Part shown: positions 1 to 8,537 of the stretch, piece by piece | Layout of the letters: each line of letters begins with the position of its first letter | Numbering within the stretch: the first letter of the stretch is position 1 | DNA from: Stutzerimonas stutzeri | Lineage (GTDB): Bacteria > Pseudomonadota > Gammaproteobacteria > Pseudomonadales > Pseudomonadaceae | Reading direction: 5' to 3' | DNA: 64,000 nucleotides | NCBI RefSeq assembly: GCF_002909485.1 | Contig: NZ_PPXG01000003.1 | Coordinates: 558,001 to 622,000, forward strand | The notes under the pieces: generated by a model | The model's input: only the letters and a program-made list of their open reading frames with translations | Told to the model about the DNA's origin: nothing | The model's database searches: none | Position numbers and translations under genes: made by a program

Positions 1-593
1 ACGGCCCAGCGCTGGCCGGCATACTCGGCAACCAGGCCGCCGTCCGTGTCTGCCCGCACGTTGCCCGCCTGCGGCAAGCGCTGCAGCGCCAGGCCGGCAA
101 TGCCGAGCCAATCCTGTTCCACCGCCAGCGGACTTGCGGCAAATGGGTCGTAGAGCCGCTCGACGCGTTGCAGGATGTACTGCTCGGGGTGCTTGATCAG
201 CTGCTCGCGATCCGCGCTGGCGAGCAACGCCAGTGAGTGCTGCTGCAGCTGTCGATTTACCGCAGGAATATCACTTTTCAGGCTGCTGCGAACCTGCTCG
301 AACAAGCCGCTTTCCAGCAAATCGGTGGCGGCGGTCTCGGCCAGGCGTCGTGCCTGCTGTTCGTCGGCATGCCGGACCAGCAGCATCAGGTCGCGGTTGA
401 GCGGCTCCTGCATGCGTTCGGCCGCCAGTTGCTCAAGGGTGTCATGGCTGCCGCTGGGCAGCAGTTGCAGCAGATTGGCGCTCAGTGGCGGGCCGTTGCG
501 CCATTGCCAGGCGCTCAGTGCCAGCAGGCCGATCAGCGCGAGAGCGAAGAGAATCGCCGGCCAGCGCGAGGAGGGCAGCTGATCAGTTGGCAA
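1..593 (-). CDS. MMPL-family exporter of the aryl polyene cluster, 3' part missing
   Basis: N-terminal part (about 197 codons) of an MMPL/RND-type predicted exporter; the rest lies beyond the left window edge. After a short basic N-terminus comes one hydrophobic segment ending in a W-Q-W motif, then a periplasmic-type region with the exporter-like stretch NLLQLLPSGSHDTLEQLA. No ATG is near. A TTG at 593 overlapping the LolA stop by 11 bp is the most likely start, but this is uncertain. MMPL proteins of this class are encoded in aryl polyene clusters and are thought to move the lipid-linked polyene out of the inner membrane together with the LolA-like carrier encoded just upstream. The function is inferred from family and context. 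Confidence 0.75.
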   Translation of the reverse strand, partial: MPTDQLPSSRWPAILFALALIGLLALSAWQWRNGPPLSANLLQLLPSGSHDTLEQLAAERMQEPLNRDLMLLVRHADEQQARRLAETAATDLLESGLFEQVRSSLKSDIPAVNRQLQQHSLALLASADREQLIKHPEQYILQRVERLYDPFAASPLAVEQDWLGIAGLALQRLPQAGNVRADTDGGLVAEYAGQRWA

Positions 594-1203
594 GATCGCG
601 CTGCTCGCGGGTGTTGAGGTGGTCGTCGATCTGGCTGTCGAGCAGGCGCAGCACGGTGCGGTCGCCTTGAGCTTCGCGCAACTCGACCTGTGCAACGGTG
701 CCGCCGCCCTCGATCTCGATGGCCTCGAAAACCTGCTTTAGCAGCGCGCCACGCGGGACTAGCAGCAGGCGCCAGGCGCTCGGCTCGCCGCTGAGAGTAA
801 GCTCGAAGTCGCGCTGCAGGGCCAGCGTATCGCCGCTCAGTACGGCGAGGAACAGCTGGTTCTGCCGCGCCGAACTGCCCTTCGGGTCGATCGCCAGCCA
901 ACCGTGTTCGTTGCGCCGCGCGATACCTTTCACGGTGATGCGGTAGTCCTGGCGGATCGGCTGCTGCAACAGCCAGAGCAGGCCGCGGTTGCGGGCGAGG
1001 ACGAAATGGCCCTGGCTGGTCAGCGGTTGCGGCAGCGCGCGAAGGTGCTTTTCCTGAATGAAGTCGCCACGCACCACGGCAGGCTGGCTCAGCTGCTGGG
1101 CAAGCTGTTGCAGGTCGAACGCCTGTGCCGGTGCCGTTGCGCTGATCAGCAGCAGGCTGGCGGCGGTCAGCAGTTTCTTCAGCACTATGGCGATCGGTCT
1201 CAT
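583..1203 (-). CDS. LolA-like outer membrane lipoprotein carrier protein
   Basis: A 206-residue protein with a clear Sec signal peptide (basic MRPIAIVLKK, hydrophobic core, cleavage likely after APAQA) followed by a LolA-type periplasmic domain containing VRGDFIQEKHLRALPQPLTSQG and a GDTLALQRDFEL stretch. This is the paralogue of LolA found in aryl polyene clusters, expected to carry the hydrophobic product across the periplasm rather than lipoproteins. Its ATG overlaps the stop of the upstream thioesterase gene by 4 bp (ATGA) and its end overlaps the exporter start, so the three are translationally coupled. The housekeeping lolA is a separate gene elsewhere. Confidence 0.85.
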   Translation of the reverse strand: MRPIAIVLKKLLTAASLLLISATAPAQAFDLQQLAQQLSQPAVVRGDFIQEKHLRALPQPLTSQGHFVLARNRGLLWLLQQPIRQDYRITVKGIARRNEHGWLAIDPKGSSARQNQLFLAVLSGDTLALQRDFELTLSGEPSAWRLLLVPRGALLKQVFEAIEIEGGGTVAQVELREAQGDRTVLRLLDSQIDDHLNTREQRDLAN

Positions 1204-1625
1204 GCCAGCGCCCGTTCAACCGCGTCGACGAAGATCCGCGGCGAGGCCAGGAGCATCTCGCGGCTTGCCATCTCCACGGCTACCTGCACCGTGCTGCCGC
1301 GGGTCATGCGTTCGCCGGTTTCGGCATCGCGGATCAGGTAGTTGATCTTCAGGCGGTTTTCCCACTCCAGCAAGTCGGCACGCACGATGATGCGCTGGTT
1401 GAAACGGGCGCCGCGCATGTAGCGCAGCTGCACGTCGATGATCGGCCAGGCATAGCCGGCTTCGCGCATCTGCTGGTAGTTGTGGCCTATGCGTTCGAGC
1501 AGCGCGCAGCGGGCGACTTCGAAGTATTTGACGTAGTGGCCGTGCCAGACCACATCCATGGAGTCGACATCGAAGAATGGCACGAGGATCTCGACCTCGG
1601 CCTGCAGTACACCCTCCTTACGCAT
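1200..1625 (-). CDS. Acyl-CoA/ACP thioesterase, 4HBT hotdog family
   Basis: A 141-residue single hotdog-domain protein of the YbgC/4-hydroxybenzoyl-CoA thioesterase family. The signature FFDVDSMDVVWHGHYVKYFE contains the catalytic-type Asp and the HGHY turn typical of the family. In aryl polyene clusters this enzyme (ApeK-type) hydrolyses acyl-ACP and is thought to edit stalled chains or release the product. The ATG start has a GGAG ribosome site inside the end of the ammonia-lyase gene, and the two genes overlap by 8 bp. Substrate is inferred from context only. Confidence 0.85.
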   Translation of the reverse strand: MRKEGVLQAEVEILVPFFDVDSMDVVWHGHYVKYFEVARCALLERIGHNYQQMREAGYAWPIIDVQLRYMRGARFNQRIIVRADLLEWENRLKINYLIRDAETGERMTRGSTVQVAVEMASREMLLASPRIFVDAVERALA

Positions 1626-3150
1626 AAAGGCTCCAATGCCGGTTGCGAATCTGCGCGATACACAGGCGCAGTTCGCCTTCCAGTGCGCGGTCTTCGATCA
1701 ATGGTGGGAAATCCTCGGCCAGCGTGGCGTGCATGGCTGCCAGCGGCGCGGGAAGCTCATGGGCATCGCTCTGACGCTGGCGCAGCCAAACGCCCTGCTG
1801 GGCGGCGAGCAGCGTGGCCGCGGCGACCTGCTCGCTCAGCTCCAGGCTGCGCAGGGCATCGCGGGCGGCGATGGTACCCATGCTCACCTTGTCCTGGTTG
1901 TGGCACTCGGTAGAACGTGAAAACACGCTCGCCGGCATGCTGTTCTTCAGCGCTTCGGCGGTCCAGGCGCTGGTGCCGATCTGCACCGCCTTGAAGCCGT
2001 GGTTAATCATCGCGGTGGCGGCCGGCGCACCGGAAAGGTTGCTCGGCAGGCCATGGTTGTAGCGGCTATCGACCAGCAGGGCGAGTTGGCGGTCGAGCAG
2101 GTCGGCGACATTGGCTACCAGGTTCTTCAGACTGTCCATGGCGAAGGCTATATGCCCACCGTAGAAATGGCCGCCGTGCAGTACGCGCTCGTTGTCGGCA
2201 TCGATGATCGGGTTGTCGTTGGCACTGTTGAGCTCGGTTTCGATGAACTGGCGCAGGAGGCCCAGGCTGTCGGCCAGCACGCCGAGCACATGCGGCGCGC
2301 AGCGAATCGAGTAGCGATCCTGCAGGCGGTGCAGGGGCGCCGCTGGTGCGTCGATGGCCAGGTCCTGGCGAATCCAGGCGGCGACCTGGCTCTGCCCCGG
2401 ATGGGGTTTGGCGGCGAACAGACGCTCGTCGAAATGCTCCGGGTTGCCTTGCAGTGCCACGACATTGAGCGCGGTGATACGGGTCGCCAGCTGCAGCAGG
2501 TAATCGGCGCGGGCATAGGCCAGGCAGGCGAGACCGGTCATCACCGCGGTTCCGTTCATCAACGCAAGGGCTTCCTTGGGTCGCAGCGTCAGTGGCGTCC
2601 AGCCGAGTTGGCGGTGCACGTCGGCAGAGCTACGGCGTTCGCCGCCAAACAGCACCTCCCGCTCGCCCGCCAGGGCCGCAGCCACGTAAGACAGGGGGGT
2701 CAGGTCGCCGCTGGCGCCAACCGAGCCTTCCTCCGGAATCAGCGGCAGCACGTCGTGCTCGAGAAACGCCTGCATGCGATCGAGCAACTCGATGCGCACC
2801 CCGGACATGCCGTGGGTCAGCGAACGCAGACGCGCGGCGAGTACGGCGCGGGTGGCTTCGGCATCCAGCAGCTTGCCAAGGCCGCAGCCATGAAAGGTGA
2901 AAAGGTGCTGCGGCAGCGCTTCGACCTGATGCAGCGGCACCGCCACCACGCAGGAGTCACCATAACCGGTGGTGACGCCATAGATCACGCCTTCGCGATC
3001 CAGCAGCGTGTCGAGGAACTGTGCACCGCGGGCGATGCGGCTGCGGAACGCTTCGTCTGCTTGCAACCCGACCGGCGCACGGCGCTGTGCCACGGCCAGC
3101 ACATCTTCGATGCGCAGATGATTTTCGCCAAAGATCACGGGCTCAGTCAC
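1618..3150 (-). CDS. Aromatic amino acid ammonia-lyase (HAL/PAL/TAL family)
   Basis: A 510-residue member of the MIO-dependent ammonia-lyase family. The A146-S147-G148 triad in GSVGASGDLTPLS forms the MIO prosthetic group; YGVTTGYG and the LNSANDNP stretch are also conserved. In aryl polyene and flexirubin clusters such an enzyme deaminates tyrosine (or phenylalanine) to the cinnamate starter. The substrate-selectivity dipeptide appears to be F86-H87, not the S-H usual in histidine ammonia-lyases, and no hut genes are nearby, so hutH is unlikely. The start is GTG at 3150 overlapping the acyltransferase stop by 8 bp, with an AGGA ribosome site. Substrate preference cannot be settled from the sequence. 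Confidence 0.85.
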   Translation of the reverse strand: MTEPVIFGENHLRIEDVLAVAQRRAPVGLQADEAFRSRIARGAQFLDTLLDREGVIYGVTTGYGDSCVVAVPLHQVEALPQHLFTFHGCGLGKLLDAEATRAVLAARLRSLTHGMSGVRIELLDRMQAFLEHDVLPLIPEEGSVGASGDLTPLSYVAAALAGEREVLFGGERRSSADVHRQLGWTPLTLRPKEALALMNGTAVMTGLACLAYARADYLLQLATRITALNVVALQGNPEHFDERLFAAKPHPGQSQVAAWIRQDLAIDAPAAPLHRLQDRYSIRCAPHVLGVLADSLGLLRQFIETELNSANDNPIIDADNERVLHGGHFYGGHIAFAMDSLKNLVANVADLLDRQLALLVDSRYNHGLPSNLSGAPAATAMINHGFKAVQIGTSAWTAEALKNSMPASVFSRSTECHNQDKVSMGTIAARDALRSLELSEQVAAATLLAAQQGVWLRQRQSDAHELPAPLAAMHATLAEDFPPLIEDRALEGELRLCIAQIRNRHWSLYA

Positions 3151-4087
3151 GACGTCGGTCCTGTGTGTTCCAGAAGGGGTAGAAGTTGAACCACTGTAGC
3201 GGTGCCTCCAGGCAGCGCGCTGCGAGGCGATCGGCGTAGCGCTGCACTGCCTGCTTGATCACCGCGTCGCGCTCGGCGCGGCGCCAGTGGATGCGTTCGG
3301 CGAAGGGCTCCAGATGCACATGGAAGCGGCCTTCATGTTTGAGGCAGAACAGTAGGTTAACCGGGCATTCGAGCAGGCCGGCAAGCAGCCAGGGGCCCTG
3401 GGGAAACGCTGCGGGCTGCCCGAGAAAGTCGACCTCAGCGATGCGCCCGCCATGCAGCGGCACCCGATCGCCAGCGATGGCCAGCCACTCGCCGCGCTCC
3501 AGGCGCTGGGAAAGTTGCAACATGGTCGCCGGGTTCAGCTCGCTGACCTGGATCAGGCGCAGGTTATCGGCGCCGGATTGGTCGAGCAGCCGGTTGAACT
3601 GTTCGGCATGGCGGGTATGCACCAGTACGTTCATCTGCACTTCGCCGCCCATCTCCGCCAGCGCCCGGCAGATCTCAAGGTTGCCCAGGTGCGAGCCGAC
3701 CAGCAGCTGGCCACGTGTACCGGCGAAGCTGGCGTGCAGATTTGCCGGGTCGTGGATCACCAGGCGCTCCCGGCCAACGCGCCCGCTCCAGACATCCAGC
3801 TTGTCCAGCAGCGCTTCGGCGAAACTCATGAACTGGCGATAGACCGAACGGGTGCTTGGCTGCAGTTCAGTGCGGCCGCTCCAGCGCGTGAGGTTGCCCT
3901 GGTATTGGCGTGCGCTGTCACGGGCGCTGCGACCAAACAGGTAGAAATACAGCACGATGAGATACAACAGCGGTGCCATGGCTCGCCGGCCGAGCACGCG
4001 CACCGCCCAGGCGGTCAGGCGCATCAGCGCAAAGCTTCCGCGCTCGCGTTGTGCGGCCCAATGCGAGGGCATCGGTGCCTCGCTCAT
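3143..4087 (-). CDS. LpxL/HtrB-type lysophospholipid (lipid A) acyltransferase
   Basis: A 314-residue membrane-associated acyltransferase of the LpxL/HtrB family: one N-terminal hydrophobic segment (APLLYLIVLYFYLFG), then the family region with VGSHLGNLEICRAL, where H-x4-E is the catalytic-type motif, and AGDRVPLHGGR. In aryl polyene clusters this activity helps attach the polyene to a lipid-like anchor. Start is the ATG at 4087, which overlaps the glycosyltransferase stop by 4 bp (ATGA). An upstream in-frame extension would read the glycosyltransferase gene in a wrong frame and was rejected. In several related clusters this domain is fused to the glycosyltransferase; here they are separate coupled genes. 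Confidence 0.85.
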   Translation of the reverse strand: MSEAPMPSHWAAQRERGSFALMRLTAWAVRVLGRRAMAPLLYLIVLYFYLFGRSARDSARQYQGNLTRWSGRTELQPSTRSVYRQFMSFAEALLDKLDVWSGRVGRERLVIHDPANLHASFAGTRGQLLVGSHLGNLEICRALAEMGGEVQMNVLVHTRHAEQFNRLLDQSGADNLRLIQVSELNPATMLQLSQRLERGEWLAIAGDRVPLHGGRIAEVDFLGQPAAFPQGPWLLAGLLECPVNLLFCLKHEGRFHVHLEPFAERIHWRRAERDAVIKQAVQRYADRLAARCLEAPLQWFNFYPFWNTQDRRRD

Positions 4088-4905
4088 CGCTGCAGTCGCT
4101 GGGCAAGCAACTTTGGCGCACGCAGCAACATGCCGAAGAACAGCCGCGCATGCATGGCGGAAATCAGTGCGTTGTCCAGCCACAGGCGGAAGTGCGAGAT
4201 GCCGTCCTGCGGGTAATGCACCCGCGTCGGTAGCCAGACCATCGGCTGCTGCTGCCAGTGCAGGCGCACCAGAATCTCGGTGTCGAAGTCCATGCGCCGA
4301 CCCAGGCGCACGCTGTCGATCAGCGCCAATGTCGGCGCCAGCGGATAGACACGAAAGCCGCACATCGAATCGCGGATCGACAGCGACAGCGTGTTGATCC
4401 ACACCCAGACATGGGTCAGGTAGCGAGCGTACAGGCGGCCCTTGGGGACGCTGGCGTCATAGTGCGGATAGCCACAGATCAGTGCATCCGGTGCCTGGCT
4501 GGCGCGATCGAGAAACAGCTCGACGCCGGAGAGATCGTGCTGGCCGTCGGCGTCGACCTGCAGCGCATGGCTGAAACCCAGCCGCTGCGCCTCGTGCAGC
4601 CCACTGATTACCGCGCCGCCCTTGCCCTGGTTGTGTGGATGACGGAGCAGGAAGACCTCGGCTTGCTCGGCCAGCTCGTCGATGACCGCCGCAGCGGCAG
4701 GGCAGGAACCGTCGTCCACCAGCACGCAGGGCAAATCCGCGGCGCGTAGCGCGGCGACTACGGCGGGCAGGCTACGCTCGTGGTTGTACACCGGGATCAC
4801 CGCGCAGGGCTTGAACCAGTCGTCCTCCGGCTGCGTGGGAGGGGCTGCCATCGCGGTTGCAGTCGCCGCAACGGCCACGGGTGGCAGCTCGTTCAGGGTG
4901 GTCAT
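4084..4905 (-). CDS. Family 2 glycosyltransferase
   Basis: A 273-residue GT-A fold glycosyltransferase. The nucleotide-binding start VIPVYNHERSLPAVV is followed by VDDGS and the metal-binding DAD in LQVDADGQHDLSG. A C-terminal amphipathic/hydrophobic tail suggests association with the inner membrane. It probably adds a sugar or headgroup to the lipid carrier of the aryl polyene, working with the adjacent acyltransferase. It is coupled to both neighbours by 4-bp overlaps. The sugar donor and acceptor are unknown. Confidence 0.85.
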   Translation of the reverse strand: MTTLNELPPVAVAATATAMAAPPTQPEDDWFKPCAVIPVYNHERSLPAVVAALRAADLPCVLVDDGSCPAAAAVIDELAEQAEVFLLRHPHNQGKGGAVISGLHEAQRLGFSHALQVDADGQHDLSGVELFLDRASQAPDALICGYPHYDASVPKGRLYARYLTHVWVWINTLSLSIRDSMCGFRVYPLAPTLALIDSVRLGRRMDFDTEILVRLHWQQQPMVWLPTRVHYPQDGISHFRLWLDNALISAMHARLFFGMLLRAPKLLAQRLQR

Positions 4906-6578
4906 GGCTGTGCTCCCAGCAGGATGCGTCCGGACGAGCAGGGTTTGCCGTCGTTGTGGTAGGTGAAGTACAGCTTGCCGCGCTCATGGTCGAATCGCAG
5001 ACTCAACTGCAGTCGGTCGCCGGGGCGGGCGAGCTGTTGGAATTTCAACACTTCCATGCCGCCGAAACGTGGCGGCAAGTCGCCGATCAGTTCGCGTGCC
5101 AGGCTCATTGCCCACTCGATCTGGACGACGCCGGGCAGCACCGGTGTGCGCGGAAAATGGCCGCTGAAGTGGGCCAGATCCAATGGCACTGCCAGTTCGA
5201 TGTGCCAGTGATCATCCTGCCATTGCAGTTGCAGACGTTCTGGTTGCCGGGGGCGCGGTGCCTGCAGCAGCGTGTCCAGTTCGGCCTGAGACAGCTTGCC
5301 CTGAGCATTGCTCGGCAGTTCCCGCACCAGCCGCCAGCGCCGTGGTAGGGCCAGCGCCTCGCAGTGGGCGATCAGGTGCTTGCGCAGTGCCTGAGTAACG
5401 GCACGTCGCCCCTGATTGCGCAGCGCGAAAAGCCCGGCATCGCTCAGTGCCACAAGCGCGCCGAGGTACGCCCGGTTGTCCTGAATGACGCCGAGGCGCG
5501 CCTCGCCGACCCAGGGATGCTCGGCAAGCGCGCTTTCGAGCATCGGCAGCGAGATACGCTTTTCCTCCAGCTTGACGATGCGATCCAGCCGCCCGCGCAG
5601 CGCGAAACGGCCGTCCGGTTCGATTTGCACGGCATCGGCGGTCTGCTCCACATGGCCGCGTGGCAGCCATGGCGAAGCCACCTGCAGTGCGCCCTGAACG
5701 TCCTGAGCCAGATTGACGCCCGGCAGCGGCTGCCACAGTTGACCGCCCTGGCGCCAGGCGATGCCACCGGTTTCCGAACTGCCGTAGATCTCGGTAGGCC
5801 ACTGGCCAAGGCGCTGTTGCAGAAGCTCCGCGGCTTCGGTTGGCAATGGGCCGCCCGAGGAGAAAACCCGGCGCACCTGGCGCAATGCCGGCCAGTCGAG
5901 GTTGTCACCCATGCGCTTGAGCAGCGCCGGGCTCGCGACCCAGCAGAACGCTGGCTGGGCGCGACTGGCCAGTTGCATGTCCTCGGCGAAGGGCAAAGCC
6001 CGGCGCAGCATCGGGCGGCCGGCGCACAGCGGCCAGAGCACCCGAAACAGCAATCCGTAGATGTGCTGCGTGGCGACGCTGCCGATCACAGTTGCATCGC
6101 CAAGGTCTGCGCCCCACAGCGCTTCCAGTGCCTGGACTTCGCTGGCGAGCTGGTGCAGGCGTTTGTCGATCAGCTTGGGCTCGCCACTGGAGCCGGAGGT
6201 GCAGAGCGTAAGGCCGAGCAGGTCGGGATCGAGCTCGGCAGCAGCAAGCGGGGTAGCCAGCAGATCCGTCAGGTGCAGGTCGCCCGCCTGATCGGTCAGC
6301 CAGAGCTCTGCATGAGCGCTCAGTCGCGCGCGGCTCGCCGGCTGCAGGTCTGCAGGCAGCAGCACGCGTATACCAGCACGCCAGGCGCCGAGCAGGGCGA
6401 CGGCCAACTGCACGGCATCTTCCAGATGCAGGGCGAGCGTTCGCACGCCGCGCTGTTGCAGGCCGCCGGCCAGTTGCAGCGCCTGCTGCTGCAGTTCGCC
6501 GAAGGACAGCTCCGGATGCGTGGTTACTGGGCGCGATTCGCTACGCACCAGGAGTTTGCACATTGCAATCCAGTTCAC
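4902..6578 (-). CDS. AMP-dependent acyl ligase fused to a 3-hydroxyacyl-ACP dehydratase
   Basis: A 558-residue two-domain protein. Residues about 1-430 are an adenylate-forming acyl-CoA/ACP synthetase with the phosphate-binding loop CTSGSSGEPK and SSETGG motif. Residues about 445-550 are a FabA/FabZ-like hotdog with HFSGHFPRTPVLPGVVQ. It should activate the aryl starter acid and load it on ACP, and dehydrate 3-hydroxyacyl-ACP during polyene elongation. Start is GTG at 6578: it forms GTGA with the upstream stop and has AGGAGT six bases before it. The ATGs at 6611 and 6563 are less convincing. In many clusters these domains are separate proteins. Confidence 0.85.
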   Translation of the reverse strand: MNWIAMCKLLVRSESRPVTTHPELSFGELQQQALQLAGGLQQRGVRTLALHLEDAVQLAVALLGAWRAGIRVLLPADLQPASRARLSAHAELWLTDQAGDLHLTDLLATPLAAAELDPDLLGLTLCTSGSSGEPKLIDKRLHQLASEVQALEALWGADLGDATVIGSVATQHIYGLLFRVLWPLCAGRPMLRRALPFAEDMQLASRAQPAFCWVASPALLKRMGDNLDWPALRQVRRVFSSGGPLPTEAAELLQQRLGQWPTEIYGSSETGGIAWRQGGQLWQPLPGVNLAQDVQGALQVASPWLPRGHVEQTADAVQIEPDGRFALRGRLDRIVKLEEKRISLPMLESALAEHPWVGEARLGVIQDNRAYLGALVALSDAGLFALRNQGRRAVTQALRKHLIAHCEALALPRRWRLVRELPSNAQGKLSQAELDTLLQAPRPRQPERLQLQWQDDHWHIELAVPLDLAHFSGHFPRTPVLPGVVQIEWAMSLARELIGDLPPRFGGMEVLKFQQLARPGDRLQLSLRFDHERGKLYFTYHNDGKPCSSGRILLGAQP

Positions 6579-7150
6579 GGGCGACTCCTGACACGCTGAC
6601 GTATCAGCCATTCACCAGCGAACAGCAGGCCCATCAGGCCGTAGGCGATCAGGCCGTTGTACAGCGTCCACCAGGCCAGCGGCGCCCAAAGCGTCAGCGC
6701 TGTAGCAATCGAGCCGTTGAAAATGAAGAAGCCTACCCAGACCCTGGTCACCTGCCGCGTATAGCGCACACCTGAGGGCGGCAGATCCGGCTCCTGCAAC
6801 CGCGCCAGGCGCTCGATAACCGGCATGCCGCTGAACAGGCTGGTGGCGAACAGCACGAGCATGGCGGCATTGATCAGCACCGGATACCAGCGCAGCAGGA
6901 TGGCGTTGTCGAGCAGCGCCAGCACCAGGCAGAACAGCAGTGCGACGCCGGCAGTCCAGCGGCTTGCAGAGCGTCCGCTGCTCAGTAAACGCGCGCACCA
7001 GAGCGCCCCGAGCAGCGCAGCGAAAACGCGCGGTGAGAGGTGCTCGATGCCGAAATAGACGGCAAAGGGATACGCCAACCCGGCAAGGAGCAGCGCGAAG
7101 CCTGCCATCCGGGCCATACCGGCCGGGATGCTGGAAGAGCGTGTAAGCAT
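6575..7150 (-). CDS. Small integral membrane protein of the aryl polyene cluster
   Basis: A 191-residue very hydrophobic protein with about five or six predicted membrane spans (for example GFALLLAGLAYPFAVYFG, VALLFCLVLALLDNAIL, PVLINAAMLVLFATSLF) and a basic C-terminus. It resembles the conserved predicted membrane protein (COG4648 type) that accompanies acyl ligase and ACP genes in aryl polyene clusters. No catalytic motif is visible. Its stop overlaps the GTG start of the ligase/dehydratase gene; 66 bp separate it from the upstream ACP gene. Confidence 0.75.
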   Translation of the reverse strand: MLTRSSSIPAGMARMAGFALLLAGLAYPFAVYFGIEHLSPRVFAALLGALWCARLLSSGRSASRWTAGVALLFCLVLALLDNAILLRWYPVLINAAMLVLFATSLFSGMPVIERLARLQEPDLPPSGVRYTRQVTRVWVGFFIFNGSIATALTLWAPLAWWTLYNGLIAYGLMGLLFAGEWLIRQRVRSRP

Positions 7151-7216
7151 CAGAAAATCCGGAAAATGCCGTGGGGTGCGCTGTACGTCACCCAGTTGGT
7201 GACGCCGAGGCGCTTG

Positions 7217-7474
7217 TCAGGCCGTCTCCGTGTTGGTCAGACGGTAAACCGCCTCGACCACATCGCCGACGGTGCGCACAGTCTTGAATTCTTCGGCGGC
7301 GATCTTCTTGCCGGTCTGGCGCTTGATATGGTCGATCAGGTCGACAGCGTCGATGCTGTCGATTTCCAGGTCCTGGTAAAGATTGGCTTCGAGGGTGATG
7401 CGCTCGGGCTCGAGCTCGAACAGTTCGACCAGAGCATCACGCAGGGTCTGGAAAATCTCGTTACGGCTATTCAC
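7217..7474 (-). CDS. Acyl carrier protein (first of two)
   Basis: An 85-residue acyl carrier protein. The phosphopantetheine attachment Ser is S40 in LEIDSIDAVDL, within a typical four-helix acidic ACP. It is one of two ACPs in the operon; aryl polyene systems use one ACP for the growing chain and another for loading or auxiliary steps. It sits 12 bp downstream of the other ACP gene. Confidence 0.9.
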   Translation of the reverse strand: MNSRNEIFQTLRDALVELFELEPERITLEANLYQDLEIDSIDAVDLIDHIKRQTGKKIAAEEFKTVRTVGDVVEAVYRLTNTETA

Positions 7475-7486
7475 GGGAGATGCTCC

Positions 7487-7750
7487 TCAGGCGGTGGCGC
7501 GATTGGCGCTGACGAAGGCTGCCAGGCTGTCGACATTGGCGAAATGCTTGCGGGTGTCCTTGGCGTCGGCGTCGATCTTGATGCCGAAGCGCTTCTGGAT
7601 TGCCAGGCCCAGCTCCAGGGCATCCACCGAGTCCAGGCCAAGGCCTTCGCCGAACAAAGGCTGGTCGGCAATGATGTCGTCCGGACCGAGGTCTTCCAGA
7701 CCCAGGGCGTCGATGATCAGGTGCTTGATTTCAAGCTGTAGTTGGCTCAT
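7487..7750 (-). CDS. Acyl carrier protein (second of two)
   Basis: An 87-residue acyl carrier protein with the phosphopantetheine Ser S41 in GLGLDSVDALEL. It differs clearly from the neighbouring ACP (KRFGIKIDADAKDTRKHF in helix III region), so the two are not a recent duplication. Its start lies inside the end of the acyltransferase gene (20 bp overlap) and has a GGAG ribosome site. Confidence 0.9.
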   Translation of the reverse strand: MSQLQLEIKHLIIDALGLEDLGPDDIIADQPLFGEGLGLDSVDALELGLAIQKRFGIKIDADAKDTRKHFANVDSLAAFVSANRATA

Positions 7751-8537
7751 CGAATGCGAGCTCCTTTATGAAGTGTCGGTGCAGATGGTCGTTGAGGCGT
7801 CGCGAGGCGATCGGTGCTGCGCCCAGGGCGGCGAACTCGCGTGGGTCGATGTCTTCACCCACGCGCAGATGAAAGTGGAATCGCCGTGAAGGAATGCGAT
7901 ACCAGGGCTCGGCTTTAGTCAGGGTAGTAGGCGTCACGCTGATCACCACTGGCGTCACCAGCTGTGCGCCGCGCAGGGCAATGGCAGCGGCGCCCCGGTG
8001 GAACTGTGGTGGCTGGCCGGGGGTGGTGCGGGTGCCCTCGGGAAAGATGATCAGCGTCTGGCCTTGCTGCAGTGCTTCGGCTGCTTCGTCCAGCATTTCG
8101 GCGCTGCCGTTATTGCTGATGTACTGCGCCGCGCGGATCGGGCCTCGGGTGAAGGGATTGTCCCACAGGCTCTGCTTGACCACGCAGTTTGCGTCACGAA
8201 TCAGCGCGATCAGCACGACCACATCGATCAGGGACGGATGGTTGGCGATGATCAACTGCCCAGGACGCCCCAGTCGCTCGGCGCCTTCGACCTCGTAGGT
8301 CAGCACGCCACTGCGGTACATGAACTGCACGAACATCCAGAACAGCCAGCTGACCGTCTGCCGTGCACGGCGCCGGTGAGTGGCGACATCACCCGGCAGC
8401 AGCGAAAGCAGCGGGAAGATGATCAGGCGCAGGCAGAGGCCGCCGATGCCAAATAGGGCGAACGACAGCCCGGTGGCGACCAGTCGCCACGCCCACGGCA
8501 TGTTTGGGCGCCTCAGCGATTCCGCTGCCAGTTCCAT
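7731..8537 (-). CDS. PlsC-type 1-acyl-sn-glycerol-3-phosphate acyltransferase family protein
   Basis: A 268-residue acyltransferase with one or two N-terminal membrane segments, the catalytic H-x4-D motif at NHPSLID (H100, D105) and the acceptor-binding motif FPEGTRT. In this cluster it probably transfers an acyl chain onto the lipid anchor of the polyene. The ATG at 8537 has GGAAG eight bases upstream and overlaps the ketosynthase-like gene by 25 bp. An internal ATG at 8501 with a GAGG site is a possible alternative. Confidence 0.85.
   Translation of the reverse strand: MELAAESLRRPNMPWAWRLVATGLSFALFGIGGLCLRLIIFPLLSLLPGDVATHRRRARQTVSWLFWMFVQFMYRSGVLTYEVEGAERLGRPGQLIIANHPSLIDVVVLIALIRDANCVVKQSLWDNPFTRGPIRAAQYISNNGSAEMLDEAAEALQQGQTLIIFPEGTRTTPGQPPQFHRGAAAIALRGAQLVTPVVISVTPTTLTKAEPWYRIPSRRFHFHLRVGEDIDPREFAALGAAPIASRRLNDHLHRHFIKELAFDEPTTA

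Noticed and set aside
1618..3150. Histidine ammonia-lyase hutH
   Set aside because: No hut genes nearby, a selectivity loop unlike HAL, and embedding within an aryl polyene operon.
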